DNA of 64,000 nucleotides from an uncultured Bacteroidales bacterium (GTDB lineage: Bacteria > Bacteroidota > Bacteroidia > Bacteroidales > Paludibacteraceae), in assembly GCA_934716995.1 (NCBI GenBank), contig CAKUYO010000011.1:1-64000 (forward strand), in the 5' to 3' direction. The position numbers and the translations under genes were made by a program. Shown here piece by piece: positions 24,054-32,297 of this stretch. Each line of letters opens with the position of its first letter. Position 1 is the first letter of the stretch. The notes below the pieces were generated by a model. That model worked only from the letters and a program-made list of their open reading frames with translations, ran no database searches and was not told where the DNA came from.

Positions 24054-26486
24054 ATGAAACTCATTCTTGCCATCTACGATTATTTCGCGCAGCACCGCCA
24101 TGTGCTGTGGGGCAGTCTGCTGCTTGTGTGCGTGATATTGGCAGGACTGTCCGCCACCATATCGTTCTCCGAAGACATATCCGACTTCCTGCCCTTGGAC
24201 GCACGCAACCAACGGGCTATGCAACTCTATCAGGAGTTCTCCGATGCCGAGCGCATCATGATTGTATTTGAGGACACTACTGCCAATACCTCCCGCCTGT
24301 TGGATGCGGTGGACGACTACCAGACGCGCTATCAGTGCTTGGGGGATTCCATGCCGTCCCTCACCACACAAGTGGATATGCAACAGTACTTGGATGGCAT
24401 TGATTGGGTGTATCGCAATATCCCGTACTTCCTCACTGCTGATGACTATGCGAGGATGGACAGCCTGTTGGCGCAACCCGACTATATACAGACCCAACTG
24501 CAAGCCGACAAGCAGCAGTTGCTCTTGCCGCTGTCTTCTTTTGCCGTCAGCCGCATACAAGCAGACCCCCTTAATCTGTTCAGCCCTGTGCTGCAGCGGC
24601 TCAAAGGTTTTATGCTGGTATCAGACCACTTCACCTCTACCGACGGATATATGATGTCCGCCGACGGGCGGTTTGCTTTTGCCTATATCACCACTCCCTA
24701 TGGGGCTTCCGAGACGCAACACAACGCCCTTCTGGTGCAGCAATTGGACGATATAGCGCGTGCCACTATGTCTGCCCATACGGGTATAGGTGTCCGCCTC
24801 TTGGGTGCCCCCGTGATTGCCGTGGGCAATGCACAGCAAATCAAGCGGGACAGCATTATGGCTATCGGGCTGGCCCTGCTGCTTATCATACTCTTGCTGC
24901 TGTTCACATTCCGTCATCCCAAGGACATCCTCTACGTACTCCTCACCGTGGCATTCGGTATGCTCTTCGGCATTGCCATTGTAGCCGTGGTGTGTCACAG
25001 CGTATCGCTGATAGTTATCGGCATTGGTACTATCATCATTGGTATTGCAGTCAACTACCCGCTCCATGTGGTGGTACACAGACGCTACACACAGGACACC
25101 CGCACCAACCTCAAAGAGGTCGTATCCCCGCTGGTAATAGGCAATATCACCACGGTGGCAGCCTTCCTCACGTTGCTTCCTCTGCGGGCAGTGGCGCTGC
25201 GCGACTTGGGTATTTTTGCCGCAGCAATGCTTGTCGGCACCATTTTTTTCTCCGTCATCTATCTGCCGCACCTGCTGCCCGCACAGAAGCAGTTTGCGGA
25301 GTATCAACGCCCCATCCTGCCCTTTCTGAGCAAATACTCGCTGCACAACAGCCGTATTGCCATGATAGCCATCGGCATTATTACTCTTGTACTTGTATTC
25401 TTCTGCCCGTCAGTGTCTTTCGACTCCAACCTGTCGAATATCAACTATATGACCACGCAACAGCGGAACGACATCGCTTATTTCGCTTCGCTCACCGGTG
25501 GCAACAGCAATAGCCACACGGCATATATCGTATATGAAGGCATTGATTGGTCGGACATTGCGGCACAGAGCGAGCAACTGCAACCTACATTGGACGCATG
25601 GCTCGCGGATAGTCTCATTACCGCCTGCCGCTCTGCCGTATCCTATTTGCCCTCTCTGCCCACACAGCAACAGCGACTGCAACGCTGGCAGCGGTTCTGC
25701 ACGCAACATAGCGACCAACTGACCGCACAAATCACCGCTGCTTCTTCGCGCTTGGGCTTTTCCGCTAATGCTTTTGACGGCTTCTTCTCTACGCTGCATA
25801 CCGCCTATACGCCACGTGATTTCGCTTATTTCCGGTCGTTTGCAGAGTTGTTCTTCCATGGTAACTACCACACATCTTCCGCCACTGACAATATGCTTTT
25901 GGTGGACAAACTGTCCGTATCCGTTGCCAACGAGCAGACCGTCCTCAGCAGGCTCAGCAGCACTCATACCGCCTTTACCATAGAGCAGGTGAACAGCCAA
26001 ATCACTTCCTCCCTGTCGGAAAACTTCGACTATATCGGTATTGCCTGCTCCTTGATAGTGTTCATCTTCTTATGGTGCAGTTTCCGCAACCTTTGGTTGG
26101 CAGTGGTGGCGTTTGTACCTATGGCAATATCGTGGATATGGATTCTCGGACTTATGCACTTGTTTGGTATTCAGTTCAATATCATCAATATCATTCTTGC
26201 GACATTTGTCTTCGGGCAGGGTGACGACTACACCATCTTTATGGTGGAGGGCTTGGAATATGAGCGCAAAACGGGCAAGACCATCCTGCCGCAGTTCCGC
26301 AGCGAAATCCTGCTTTCCGCATTCATCATGCTTATTGGTATCGGTGTTCTCGTCTTCGCCAAGCACCCCGCCATGCACTCTCTCGGAGCCGTCACCCTTA
26401 TCGGCATGACCAGCGTGGTGCTGATGGCATTCACCATCCCGCCACTGTTATATAGTCTCAAAAAACGTATTTCGCAAAAAATATAG
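24054..26486 (+). CDS. MMPL/RND-family exporter
   Basis: 810 residues from the ATG at 24054. Layout is typical of MMPL proteins: an N-terminal helix, a large periplasmic domain, five helices (IMAIGLALLLIILLLLF onward), a second helix with a periplasmic domain starting near residue 440, and a second helix bundle ending at the C-terminus. GQGDDYTIF near the second bundle is the usual charged motif. In aryl polyene clusters this exporter moves the lipid-linked polyene out of the inner membrane. It is the last gene of the operon; the following 185 bp separate it from the convergent patatin gene. Confidence 0.9.
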   Translation: MKLILAIYDYFAQHRHVLWGSLLLVCVILAGLSATISFSEDISDFLPLDARNQRAMQLYQEFSDAERIMIVFEDTTANTSRLLDAVDDYQTRYQCLGDSMPSLTTQVDMQQYLDGIDWVYRNIPYFLTADDYARMDSLLAQPDYIQTQLQADKQQLLLPLSSFAVSRIQADPLNLFSPVLQRLKGFMLVSDHFTSTDGYMMSADGRFAFAYITTPYGASETQHNALLVQQLDDIARATMSAHTGIGVRLLGAPVIAVGNAQQIKRDSIMAIGLALLLIILLLLFTFRHPKDILYVLLTVAFGMLFGIAIVAVVCHSVSLIVIGIGTIIIGIAVNYPLHVVVHRRYTQDTRTNLKEVVSPLVIGNITTVAAFLTLLPLRAVALRDLGIFAAAMLVGTIFFSVIYLPHLLPAQKQFAEYQRPILPFLSKYSLHNSRIAMIAIGIITLVLVFFCPSVSFDSNLSNINYMTTQQRNDIAYFASLTGGNSNSHTAYIVYEGIDWSDIAAQSEQLQPTLDAWLADSLITACRSAVSYLPSLPTQQQRLQRWQRFCTQHSDQLTAQITAASSRLGFSANAFDGFFSTLHTAYTPRDFAYFRSFAELFFHGNYHTSSATDNMLLVDKLSVSVANEQTVLSRLSSTHTAFTIEQVNSQITSSLSENFDYIGIACSLIVFIFLWCSFRNLWLAVVAFVPMAISWIWILGLMHLFGIQFNIINIILATFVFGQGDDYTIFMVEGLEYERKTGKTILPQFRSEILLSAFIMLIGIGVLVFAKHPAMHSLGAVTLIGMTSVVLMAFTIPPLLYSLKKRISQKI

Positions 26487-26515
26487 GTCTATGGGTCATT
26501 TTGCAGGCTGATTTC

Positions 26516-26545
26516 TTTGTATATTGTTGATATATAGTATCTTTG
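26516..26545 (+). promoter_or_regulatory. Promoter-like sequence downstream of the aryl polyene operon
   Basis: TTTG (26516-26519) and TATCTTTG (26538-26545) with an 18-bp spacer, two less than the other promoters in this window. It points right, toward a possible transposase remnant and then antisense into the patatin gene. No intact gene follows it. Confidence 0.4.
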
Positions 26546-26578
26546 TAGCATTCAAAATCCCTAAAAATACCGCAACTG

Positions 26579-26650
26579 AACAAGAAAAAGTGCCCTCTGT
26601 GCGGGGCAATCCAAAGAAAGAAAAATGGGTCTTTAAGACCATATACAACC
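26579..26650 (+). pseudogene. Possible remnant of a transposase zinc-ribbon
   Basis: The plus strand reads NKKKCPLCGAIQRKKNGS in an open frame without ATG. A C-x2-C pair followed by K-N-G is the first half of the zinc ribbon at the N-terminus of many transposases. The second Cys pair and the rest are missing. It follows a promoter-like sequence as an insertion-sequence 5' end would. The identification is weak. Confidence 0.25.
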
Positions 26651-26671
26651 TGGGAATACTCTACTATTGGC

Positions 26672-27514
26672 TTATTTCTGCAGGTAGTCCTCCAATTGAT
26701 TCCATTCGCGGGTGGCATCACGGAGACCGAGGTGGTAGATTTGCTTGAGATGAAGCGGGTTGCGTTCCAGACGGCGCACAGGCAGCAAAGTCTCGGGGGA
26801 AAATACAAAAATCTTGCCTTCCTCCTTCAGTTGGCGCACCTGCTGCATACGTTTGTTGTAGTTTGCACTACGCACACGCAATGCCTGTTGCAAGTTTTTT
26901 TCTTGCGGATAAAATATCTTGCTGAGCAAATACATGTGCTCGTTCAGACGGAACTCAATGGGGCGCGTCAGCACCACAATCACCTTGTCGCAGCCCTCCT
27001 CAAACGCTTTATCCAAAGGGATATTGTCCACCAATCCGCCATCCAAGTACTCATTCTCACCGATATGCACCCTATGGGAAATAAACGGCAACGTACCCGA
27101 TGCACGAAGCCAGTCTATTTGCGTCATACAATTTTCGATATGCTTGTATTCGGCTTTACCTGTTTTGACGTTGGTTACGGTAGCGAAGACTTGGGTTTTC
27201 GAGGCTTCGTATGCGGCTTCGTCAAACGGAGCCAACTCGTTAGGAATACGGTTGTACGAAAAATCCACATTCACCATATTGCCCGTGCGGATAAGGGAAC
27301 GGATGGATACATAATCGGGATTGTCGCAGTAACGATAATTGTAATCAAAGGCTCTGCCACGTTGTTTGGAAGGCAGATTGATACCGAACAGCGCACCAGC
27401 CGATGTACCGCACAGCACATCGGGTTCAAAGCCCTTGTCCATCATGATATCCAACACTCCGCAGGTATAAATTCCGCGCATTCCGCCGCCTTCCAGCACC
27501 AGTCCCGTTTTCAT
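26672..27514 (-). CDS. Patatin-like phospholipase
   Basis: 280 residues from the ATG at 27514, chosen because patatin proteins begin just before the glycine-rich oxyanion loop LEGGGMRG (residues 7-14). The nucleophile is Ser38 in GTSAG and the partner Asp is in YLDGGLVDN. An in-frame codon at 27568 would add 18 non-conserved residues. It should hydrolyse acyl ester bonds of phospholipids in the cytoplasm. It is convergent with the aryl polyene operon. Confidence 0.9.
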   Translation of the reverse strand: MKTGLVLEGGGMRGIYTCGVLDIMMDKGFEPDVLCGTSAGALFGINLPSKQRGRAFDYNYRYCDNPDYVSIRSLIRTGNMVNVDFSYNRIPNELAPFDEAAYEASKTQVFATVTNVKTGKAEYKHIENCMTQIDWLRASGTLPFISHRVHIGENEYLDGGLVDNIPLDKAFEEGCDKVIVVLTRPIEFRLNEHMYLLSKIFYPQEKNLQQALRVRSANYNKRMQQVRQLKEEGKIFVFSPETLLPVRRLERNPLHLKQIYHLGLRDATREWNQLEDYLQK

Positions 27515-27796
27515 ATTGTATGAAGCATTTTTTACAAAGTCAGCAAACCCACTTTGCGATATACACAAAGTTTTTATTTGTTCTGTTGATCGTATGCAAA
27601 AATTATGCTAATTCTCTGCCGGTATTGCCCTGAAGACCTATCCTTTTGCAGGATTTCCATACCTCATAGTACCAATTACGGCAACGAGACGGCAACGACA
27701 TACCTTTTTGTGCGGTGTTTCTATACACTTTATACACTGTACATATCGCATAAAGTGCATAAAAAACAGGCTTATCCTATCGAGAAAAGCCTATTC

Positions 27797-27829
27797 TTTC
27801 TACGTCCTTTCTACGTCTTTTCTACGTAA
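27797..27829. repeat. 11-bp tandem array, TTTCTACGTCC family
   Basis: Three units TTTCTACGTCC, TTTCTACGTCT, TTTCTACGTAA. On the minus strand this is the same unit as at 51459-51491 (ACGTAGAAAGG). At both loci the array is preceded by CCAATT on the side where it begins. Confidence 0.92.
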
Positions 27830-27995
27830 TTGGTATTACGCAGCCAAGGACTGCATTTTCATTGTATATCCAGTATTCTTTCTGCGATACGACGGACGGG
27901 TATTCCGCAATCGGTGCCTGCATCATATCATAATAGCCGCAATGTTCGGGATTGTTGAGAATAACAAGGGCAAGATGAATGATTAAAGGTTTCAT
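27822..27995 (-). CDS. Doubtful small protein downstream of tatC
   Basis: 57 codons, starting MKPLIIHLALVILNNPE and ending NENAVLGCVIPIT with a stop formed by the first 11-bp repeat unit. It lies 41 bp after the tatC stop on the same strand, so it could be the last gene of the tat transcription unit. The amino acid composition is protein-like, but I recognise no family and see no start signal. It may be a chance frame. Confidence 0.3.
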   Translation of the reverse strand: MKPLIIHLALVILNNPEHCGYYDMMQAPIAEYPSVVSQKEYWIYNENAVLGCVIPIT

Positions 27996-28036
27996 ATTAT
28001 TCTAACATCAAAATAATAACTCACTAAAATAATAAC

Positions 28037-28843
28037 TCACTCTTGTATTCGTGCTTTCGTATGCCCCACCACGTGTATGCTCACCTCGTAGAGCAGATAC
28101 AGCGGCACCGTCACCAGCAGCAGCGTGAACACATCGGCGGTAGGCGTGATGACCGCCGCCAGGATACACAGCACCACAAACGCATGCTTCCTGTATTGCC
28201 GCAGCAGCGGAGCATCTATCAGCCCGAGTTTGGCAAGGAAATACGCCACTATCGGTATCTCGAACAATATCCCAATCAGCAGCGACAGCACTAATAGCGT
28301 GGACATATACGACTTCAGTGCAATCTGATTGACCACCGCCTCCTGCACCTGATAGGTACTCAGAAAACGGAACGCGAAAGGGAATATCACAAAGTAGTTG
28401 AGCAGCACCCCCAGCGCAAACAGCACCACGCCGAAACCAATCAGCAACACCGAATACCGCCGCTCCTGCTTGTACAAGGCAGGCGCAATGAACCCGTACA
28501 GTTGGATAATCAGGTACGGACACGCCACCACGCACCCGAACACCAGCGCCGCCTCCAGATGCACCATAAACTGCGATGCCAACTCGGTATTGATAAACTG
28601 CGTCCGGAAATCGCCCAAGCAAAGCGACTGCCAGCCCGTCAGTTCCGCCAGCCGACACAGCCCGCGATACAGCACAAAGTCCGACCGCGAGGGCGCAAAC
28701 AGCACATCAAACAGCGTGTCCTTGAAGCAGAACGCCCCCACGGCGCACACCGCCCACACAATCAGGCAACGGACAATCACCTTTCGGAGCACGTCCACAT
28801 GCTCCCAAAAGGTCATCTTCCCGTCATTGTTCGGGTTGCTCAT
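28037..28843 (-). CDS. tatC: TatC, Sec-independent protein translocase subunit
   Basis: 268 residues from the ATG at 28843. Six membrane helices with the TatC signatures MTFWEHVDVLRKVIVRC near the N-terminus, GVLLNYFVIFPFAFRFL, and AVITPTADVFTLLLVTVPLYLLYE near the end. It recognises twin-arginine signals and forms the translocon with TatA. The gene overlaps tatA by 20 bp. Two proteins with classic twin-arginine signals are encoded about 3.5 kb upstream on the same strand (32011-32576), making them obvious candidate substrates. Confidence 0.94.
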   Translation of the reverse strand: MSNPNNDGKMTFWEHVDVLRKVIVRCLIVWAVCAVGAFCFKDTLFDVLFAPSRSDFVLYRGLCRLAELTGWQSLCLGDFRTQFINTELASQFMVHLEAALVFGCVVACPYLIIQLYGFIAPALYKQERRYSVLLIGFGVVLFALGVLLNYFVIFPFAFRFLSTYQVQEAVVNQIALKSYMSTLLVLSLLIGILFEIPIVAYFLAKLGLIDAPLLRQYRKHAFVVLCILAAVITPTADVFTLLLVTVPLYLLYEVSIHVVGHTKARIQE

Positions 28844-29054
28844 CGCCTTTGTCTTTGGGCTGTTCCGCCTTGTGCGGTTCGTTGTCAAGCGGCTTCTTTA
28901 TCTCCTCCTCCACATCGCTCATACCTTCCTTGAACGACCGCACGCCCTTGCCAAGCCCGCGCATCAGTTCGGGTATCTTCTTGCCACCGAACAATAGCAA
29001 TACAATCAGCACGATGAAGATAATCTCCGGTGCTCCAATCATAAGTAATGTCAT
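28824..29054 (-). CDS. tatA: TatA, Sec-independent translocase pore subunit
   Basis: 76 residues from the ATG at 29054; a TTG at 29063 is less likely. One membrane helix (EIIFIVLIVLLLF) is followed by the hinge GGKKIPELMRGLGKGVRSFKEG and an acidic tail. No separate TatB is visible, so this looks like a minimal TatAC system. It sits 64 bp after the CXXX modification-system gene and overlaps tatC. Confidence 0.94.
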   Translation of the reverse strand: MTLLMIGAPEIIFIVLIVLLLFGGKKIPELMRGLGKGVRSFKEGMSDVEEEIKKPLDNEPHKAEQPKDKGDEQPEQ

Positions 29055-29118
29055 AATTTGCACAAATTAATAGTCTATTGAAATTAACGTTTAATTATAC
29101 GAAAATTAACGTTTCTAT

Positions 29119-29394
29119 TTATTCCGGACGGTTAAGGAATATCTCGCACGTGTCGAAATTGATTTCCCAGTTGCCGCCCTCGCAGGACTCCCAATGGTAT
29201 TTCTGTGCCATCGTGTCCCACCAATGCTGGAACTTTGTGCCTGTCTCGCCCATATCGCGGACGAGTTTCTCATACAGTTCGCCGTTGTCGGCAGTCAGAA
29301 TCTTTGCCAACTCGTTGAGTCCGTTTCTGCGCTCGAACAGCGTCTGAATCTCATTTTTTTCTTCAGGTGTTACCTGACCTACTAATTTCTTCAT
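29119..29394 (-). CDS. CXXX-repeat peptide modification system small protein
   Basis: 91 residues: KKLVGQVTPEEKNEIQTLFERRNGLNELAKIL, then two Trp-rich segments (KFQHWWDTMAQKYHW) ending NWEINFDTCEIFLNRPE. Sequence and position match the small helical protein that accompanies CXXX-repeat radical SAM loci in Bacteroidales. It may bind the precursor or aid the maturases; its activity is not known to me. It lies between the maturase gene and tatA, all on the minus strand. Confidence 0.72.
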   Translation of the reverse strand: MKKLVGQVTPEEKNEIQTLFERRNGLNELAKILTADNGELYEKLVRDMGETGTKFQHWWDTMAQKYHWESCEGGNWEINFDTCEIFLNRPE

Positions 29395-29636
29395 ATTTTC
29401 GTATTATTTCTGTTTTATATGCCCTATTCCTCTATCCCCAAACCTCTAATCTCTTTATATTGTTTCTTAGCAGGGCGATACCATCGCCCGCTCACATCTC
29501 CCCTCCTTGAAGGAGGGGCTGGGGGAGGTCTCCGACCTCACGCCGACAACTACGGTATTTACACGGTTGATATACGGTAGATAATCGGTTCATTTAGCAA
29601 GGGATAAGCAATGGATAAGCAACCCTTGCGCAACAT
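29395..29636. other. Gap with hairpin, REP-like palindrome and 11-bp arrays
   Basis: Four elements follow one another. A perfect hairpin GGGCGAT-ACC-ATCGCCC occupies 29473-29489. A palindrome CCCCTCC-TTGAA-GGAGGGG followed by CTGGGGGAGG (29500-29529) resembles a repeat element common in Bacteroidota. Four units ACGGTATTTAC/ACGGTTGATAT/ACGGTAGATAA/TCGGTTCATTT cover 29552-29595. Three units AGCAAGGGATA/AGCAATGGATA/AGCAACCCTTG cover 29596-29628. The last two arrays join without loss of the 11-bp phase. Confidence 0.85.
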
Positions 29637-30638
29637 TTACCATTCCTCCCGCACATCAAACGGGTCAAGATAGTCCACCTCGGGTATCTCGTTGCCGGTG
29701 TGCAAGCCTTGTGCTGCCAGCGTCTGTTGCAACTCGCGGCTCGCATTGCGCTCCAAGTGGGCAAGCACGCACTGCTGGTGCGAGGGCGTGTTGGCATCCA
29801 TTGTCAGGCGGTCGTTGAGCCATATACAGCGGTGGCAGTGATAGGCGTCGCACTTGCGGCAGAGAGGCGCATGGTCAAGTTGCAGGAGTTGCCGGTTGGG
29901 TATGTTCAGACCGCTGTCCAAGTCGCCCACCGACCGCGAAGCGTCTTTCGTCGTGTGGTTCATACGGTTCGACACGCCCGTCTGCTCATCGTAGTAGAAC
30001 GCCGGACAGAGATAGAATTTCCCGTTGGGTGCCACCGTGATATTGCCGATACCCGCCTCGCAGTTGTGCATCTCCGTCAGCACAAGGCGGTCTGTCAACA
30101 GATTGAGCGAGACGCCGGCACCGACTCCCCCTGCCCCCTCAAAGAGGGGGTGCTCCGTATCGGATACTTGCTTGGTGAGCAGGTTCGCCACCACCTTGGT
30201 CAGCGTCTCCAATGCCTTTCTGTATGCCTCGGTCTGTTCGTCGCGGAAAGCCGTTATATCCGTCAGGCAGATGTTCAGCCGTTCCACCAGCGGTAGCAGG
30301 GCGGCGATGTCATACTGCCGCGCGATAAACTCGCCCGTCGTCAGACGCAGCACCACATTCTTGCCCACCACGGCAGCAGGCACACCATTATACACCCGCA
30401 CATCACGCCCAATCTTCACGTGGTCGATACTCTCTATCAACTCATTGTATGCCTCGGGCAGGTCGTAGTCCGGATAGACGTATTGTATCATCAGGTTCTG
30501 CTTCATGCCAAAGCGTATCGCCTTGCTCAAAGTGTCAAGCGGCATCAGTCGCCGCTCCGTGAGCGGGTTGTCGGCATGGCAGTATGCCACGCTCGTGTCG
30601 TCCAAAAGGATAACCAAGTATTGTAAGTACGGTTTCAT
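29637..30638 (-). CDS. CXXX-repeat peptide maturase (pseudo-radical SAM partner)
   Basis: 333 residues. The N-terminus (KPYLQYLVILLDDTSVAYCHA) lacks a CxxxCxxC radical SAM motif, but the C-terminal third has SPASM-like cysteines: NCEAGIGNITVAPNGKFYLCPAF, CRKCDAYHCHRCIWLN and a later Cys. This is the pattern of the CXXX-repeat peptide maturase family encoded beside the radical SAM maturase. It begins 3 bp after that gene. Residues around PLFEGAGGVGAG are encoded by a REP-like palindrome (30125-30150), an in-frame insertion compared with what I would expect of the family. Confidence 0.8.
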   Translation of the reverse strand: MKPYLQYLVILLDDTSVAYCHADNPLTERRLMPLDTLSKAIRFGMKQNLMIQYVYPDYDLPEAYNELIESIDHVKIGRDVRVYNGVPAAVVGKNVVLRLTTGEFIARQYDIAALLPLVERLNICLTDITAFRDEQTEAYRKALETLTKVVANLLTKQVSDTEHPLFEGAGGVGAGVSLNLLTDRLVLTEMHNCEAGIGNITVAPNGKFYLCPAFYYDEQTGVSNRMNHTTKDASRSVGDLDSGLNIPNRQLLQLDHAPLCRKCDAYHCHRCIWLNDRLTMDANTPSHQQCVLAHLERNASRELQQTLAAQGLHTGNEIPEVDYLDPFDVREEW

Positions 30639-30641
30639 AGT

Positions 30642-31871
30642 TTAGCAAATTACATCGTTGTTGTGTTTGGCGGCTTGTTGTGCCTCAAACTCCTCGCGCT
30701 TGCCTTCGAGTTCCAACTTGCGGTAGAGTTTGTTCCAGTAATAGTTGTTCGCACGCACACGCGCTTTGTGCATAAGGCATATCGCCGTGGCACGCTCATA
30801 GACGGTGTGCGTCTTGGCAGCGTCATAGTTCTCGCCCTGGCACCACGCGCAACCCTCCGCCACCTCGCAGTCCACACACTCGGGCGACGACTGCGTACAG
30901 CGGTCGAGCGTCAGGAACGGGCGCAACTTGTTGTTGTCTATGCCGTCGCGGATATTGCCGATGATCCACGCTTCTTTGTCACGCAGCGAGTACTGCGCAA
31001 AACGGGTGCACGGGTAGAAATTGCCCGCCGCATCTATCGCCAGCATCTTGCCCGCACCGCACCAGTTCTGGTTCTGCAGCGTACAATCCAGCTGCTTGCC
31101 CATATTCTCCGAGAAGAACGAACAGGCATACTGCTCATACAGCCCGCGGTCGATAATCTCGTCCGCAAGGTCGGTCAGTTGCTCCTCGAACAAGGCGTCA
31201 TCACCCTCGTGCCATACGTCTTCGAACACGCAGTTGATGTTCACCTGATGGATACCCAAATCGTATAGGTGCAGCACACTCTCTTTGATGTACGGAATAT
31301 CCGCCGACGAGATGGTTACTTTCGTGCCGTCGCCGGGGAACTGGCTCTGCCACAGCGGGATATTGCGCACCACGTCGTTGTATGACCCGCGCTCCGAGTT
31401 CTTATATACGCGGTTCAGGTCGTGCTTGCGCCGCGTGCCGTCGATAGTGATACCGATACTCAGGTGCGATTTGTTCTTTTCGATGAACCGCTGCACCTTT
31501 TCGCTGTCATAGTTGAGCCCGTTAGTGGAGAACGAGAAACGGTACGAGTTGAACCAGTGGTGGTTGCGGCGGTACATCTCGGCTTTGATATAGTCGCATA
31601 TCCGGTCGATAAGGTCTATCTCGAGGAACGGTTCCCCGCCGATAAAGTCCCATATCACGCTCTCGTAGGCAAAGTTCGGGTCATGCTCCCTGTCCAGTAC
31701 ATAGTCAATCGCCGCCTTGGCAGTACTCCACGGCATCCGCTCTTTCTCGTTCTTCCCCACCAGATAGCAGTACTTGCACGCCAACTGGCAGTCCTTGGTA
31801 ACAATGAAGGTAATGTTCTTCGACATCCCTTCTTTCCACGAGGCGGAATTAGTCATTATATTTATAGTCAT
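30642..31871 (-). CDS. Radical SAM peptide maturase, CXXX-repeat target family
   Basis: 409 residues. Radical SAM motif C28-x3-C32-x2-C35 (TKDCQLACKYCYLVG), then WDFIGGEPFLEIDLID and the FSTNGLNY segment. A C-terminal SPASM domain has NWCGAGKMLAIDAAGNFYPC and CVDCEVAEGCAWCQG. It should use SAM to cross-link or otherwise modify the cysteines of the repeat peptides encoded upstream (32011-32576). ATG at 31871 is used; 31856 is possible. The 139-bp gap before it contains an attenuator-like hairpin. Confidence 0.88.
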   Translation of the reverse strand: MTINIMTNSASWKEGMSKNITFIVTKDCQLACKYCYLVGKNEKERMPWSTAKAAIDYVLDREHDPNFAYESVIWDFIGGEPFLEIDLIDRICDYIKAEMYRRNHHWFNSYRFSFSTNGLNYDSEKVQRFIEKNKSHLSIGITIDGTRRKHDLNRVYKNSERGSYNDVVRNIPLWQSQFPGDGTKVTISSADIPYIKESVLHLYDLGIHQVNINCVFEDVWHEGDDALFEEQLTDLADEIIDRGLYEQYACSFFSENMGKQLDCTLQNQNWCGAGKMLAIDAAGNFYPCTRFAQYSLRDKEAWIIGNIRDGIDNNKLRPFLTLDRCTQSSPECVDCEVAEGCAWCQGENYDAAKTHTVYERATAICLMHKARVRANNYYWNKLYRKLELEGKREEFEAQQAAKHNNDVIC

Positions 31872-31923
31872 GTATTATGTATTTACAAAAATGTAGATAA
31901 AAATATATGTATAGAGCAATAAG

Positions 31924-31951
31924 CAAAAGTATATGCCCTATACATATACTT
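31924..31951 (-). promoter_or_regulatory. Hairpin between precursor and maturase genes
   Basis: A 9-bp perfect stem AAGTATATG/CATATACTT with a 7-nt loop, followed on the minus strand by TTTTG. RiPP operons often carry a leaky terminator here so that precursor mRNA outnumbers enzyme mRNA. The stem is AT-rich. The sequence also reads TACTTTTG (31931-31924), a -7-like box without a -33 partner, so a promoter is the alternative. Confidence 0.4.
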
Positions 31952-32010
31952 ATTACTGAACTGAATAATGTTTTAAGCAATAAAAAAAATATAATCCTTT
32001 TATAGAGTTA

Positions 32011-32274
32011 TTATACTTTATTGCCTTTCTCGCATCCTTTATCACATTGATATTCGCAATTTGTTTGGCAAGCGGCTTTACAATATCTTCCACAATTATC
32101 TCCGCCACATCCAAACTGACAACCCGTACAAACATTACGGCATTGTTCACACCCAGTACTAGCTATTCCTATTTGGGGTAGATTTGATGCAATAATTGCA
32201 GAAATTATTGGTAATGTTGATTTTGCAGCACTTTTGAAAAATGTCCTGCGTGATTGTAATGAATTAGTCTCCAT
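32011..32274 (-). CDS. CXXX-repeat RiPP precursor 1 with twin-arginine signal
   Basis: 87 residues from the ATG at 32274. The N-terminus has a textbook Tat signal SRRTFFKSAAK followed by a hydrophobic stretch (LPIISAIIASNLPQIGIAS). The C-terminal 48 residues hold 11 cysteines, mostly spaced C-x3-C (successive gaps 2,3,2,3,4,3,3,3,3,3). This is the repeat that gives the CXXX maturase family its name. A longer reading from 32325 would add 17 residues overlapping the other precursor gene and is not needed. It lies 23 bp behind precursor 2. Confidence 0.85.
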   Translation of the reverse strand: METNSLQSRRTFFKSAAKSTLPIISAIIASNLPQIGIASTGCEQCRNVCTGCQFGCGGDNCGRYCKAACQTNCEYQCDKGCEKGNKV

Positions 32275-32297
32275 TATTGTGTAATAATTTATTATAT

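Larger units (their letters stand above)
7347..26486 (+). other. Aryl polyene-type biosynthetic gene cluster
   Basis: Eighteen or so co-directional genes, most overlapping or a few bases apart, form one transcription unit. They encode starter formation and activation (ammonia-lyase, acyl-CoA ligase), an iterative type II fatty acid/polyketide set (three ketosynthases, two ketosynthase-like domains, ketoreductase, two dehydratases, two ACPs), tailoring (methyltransferase, FAD oxidoreductase), lipid attachment (LpxL-like and PlsC acyltransferases, glycosyltransferase), and transport (LolA-like, MMPL, small multidrug-like). This matches aryl polyene/flexirubin-type clusters. No DarA/DarB dialkylresorcinol genes are present in the window. 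The product is inferred to be a membrane-bound, probably yellow, antioxidant polyene ester. Confidence 0.88.
27515..28036. other. Gap of 520 bp with repeats and one doubtful small ORF
   Basis: Contains two 11-bp units ACGGCAACGAG/ACGGCAACGAC (27678-27699), 9-bp repeats TATACACTT (27722-27739), the 7-bp inverted pair ACTTTAT/ATAAAGT, the array at 27797-27829, and the small minus-strand frame at 27822-27995. I find no clear promoter for the patatin gene: TGACTTTG at 27542-27535 is one base off the consensus and has no -33 partner. Confidence 0.6.

Noticed and set aside
27708..27986. 92-codon plus-strand frame between patatin and tatC
   Set aside because: Runs through the 11-bp array and 9-bp repeats, composition unlike the neighbours, no recognisable domain.
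29552..29628. CRISPR array
   Set aside because: Units are 11 bp with no spacers and no cas genes nearby.
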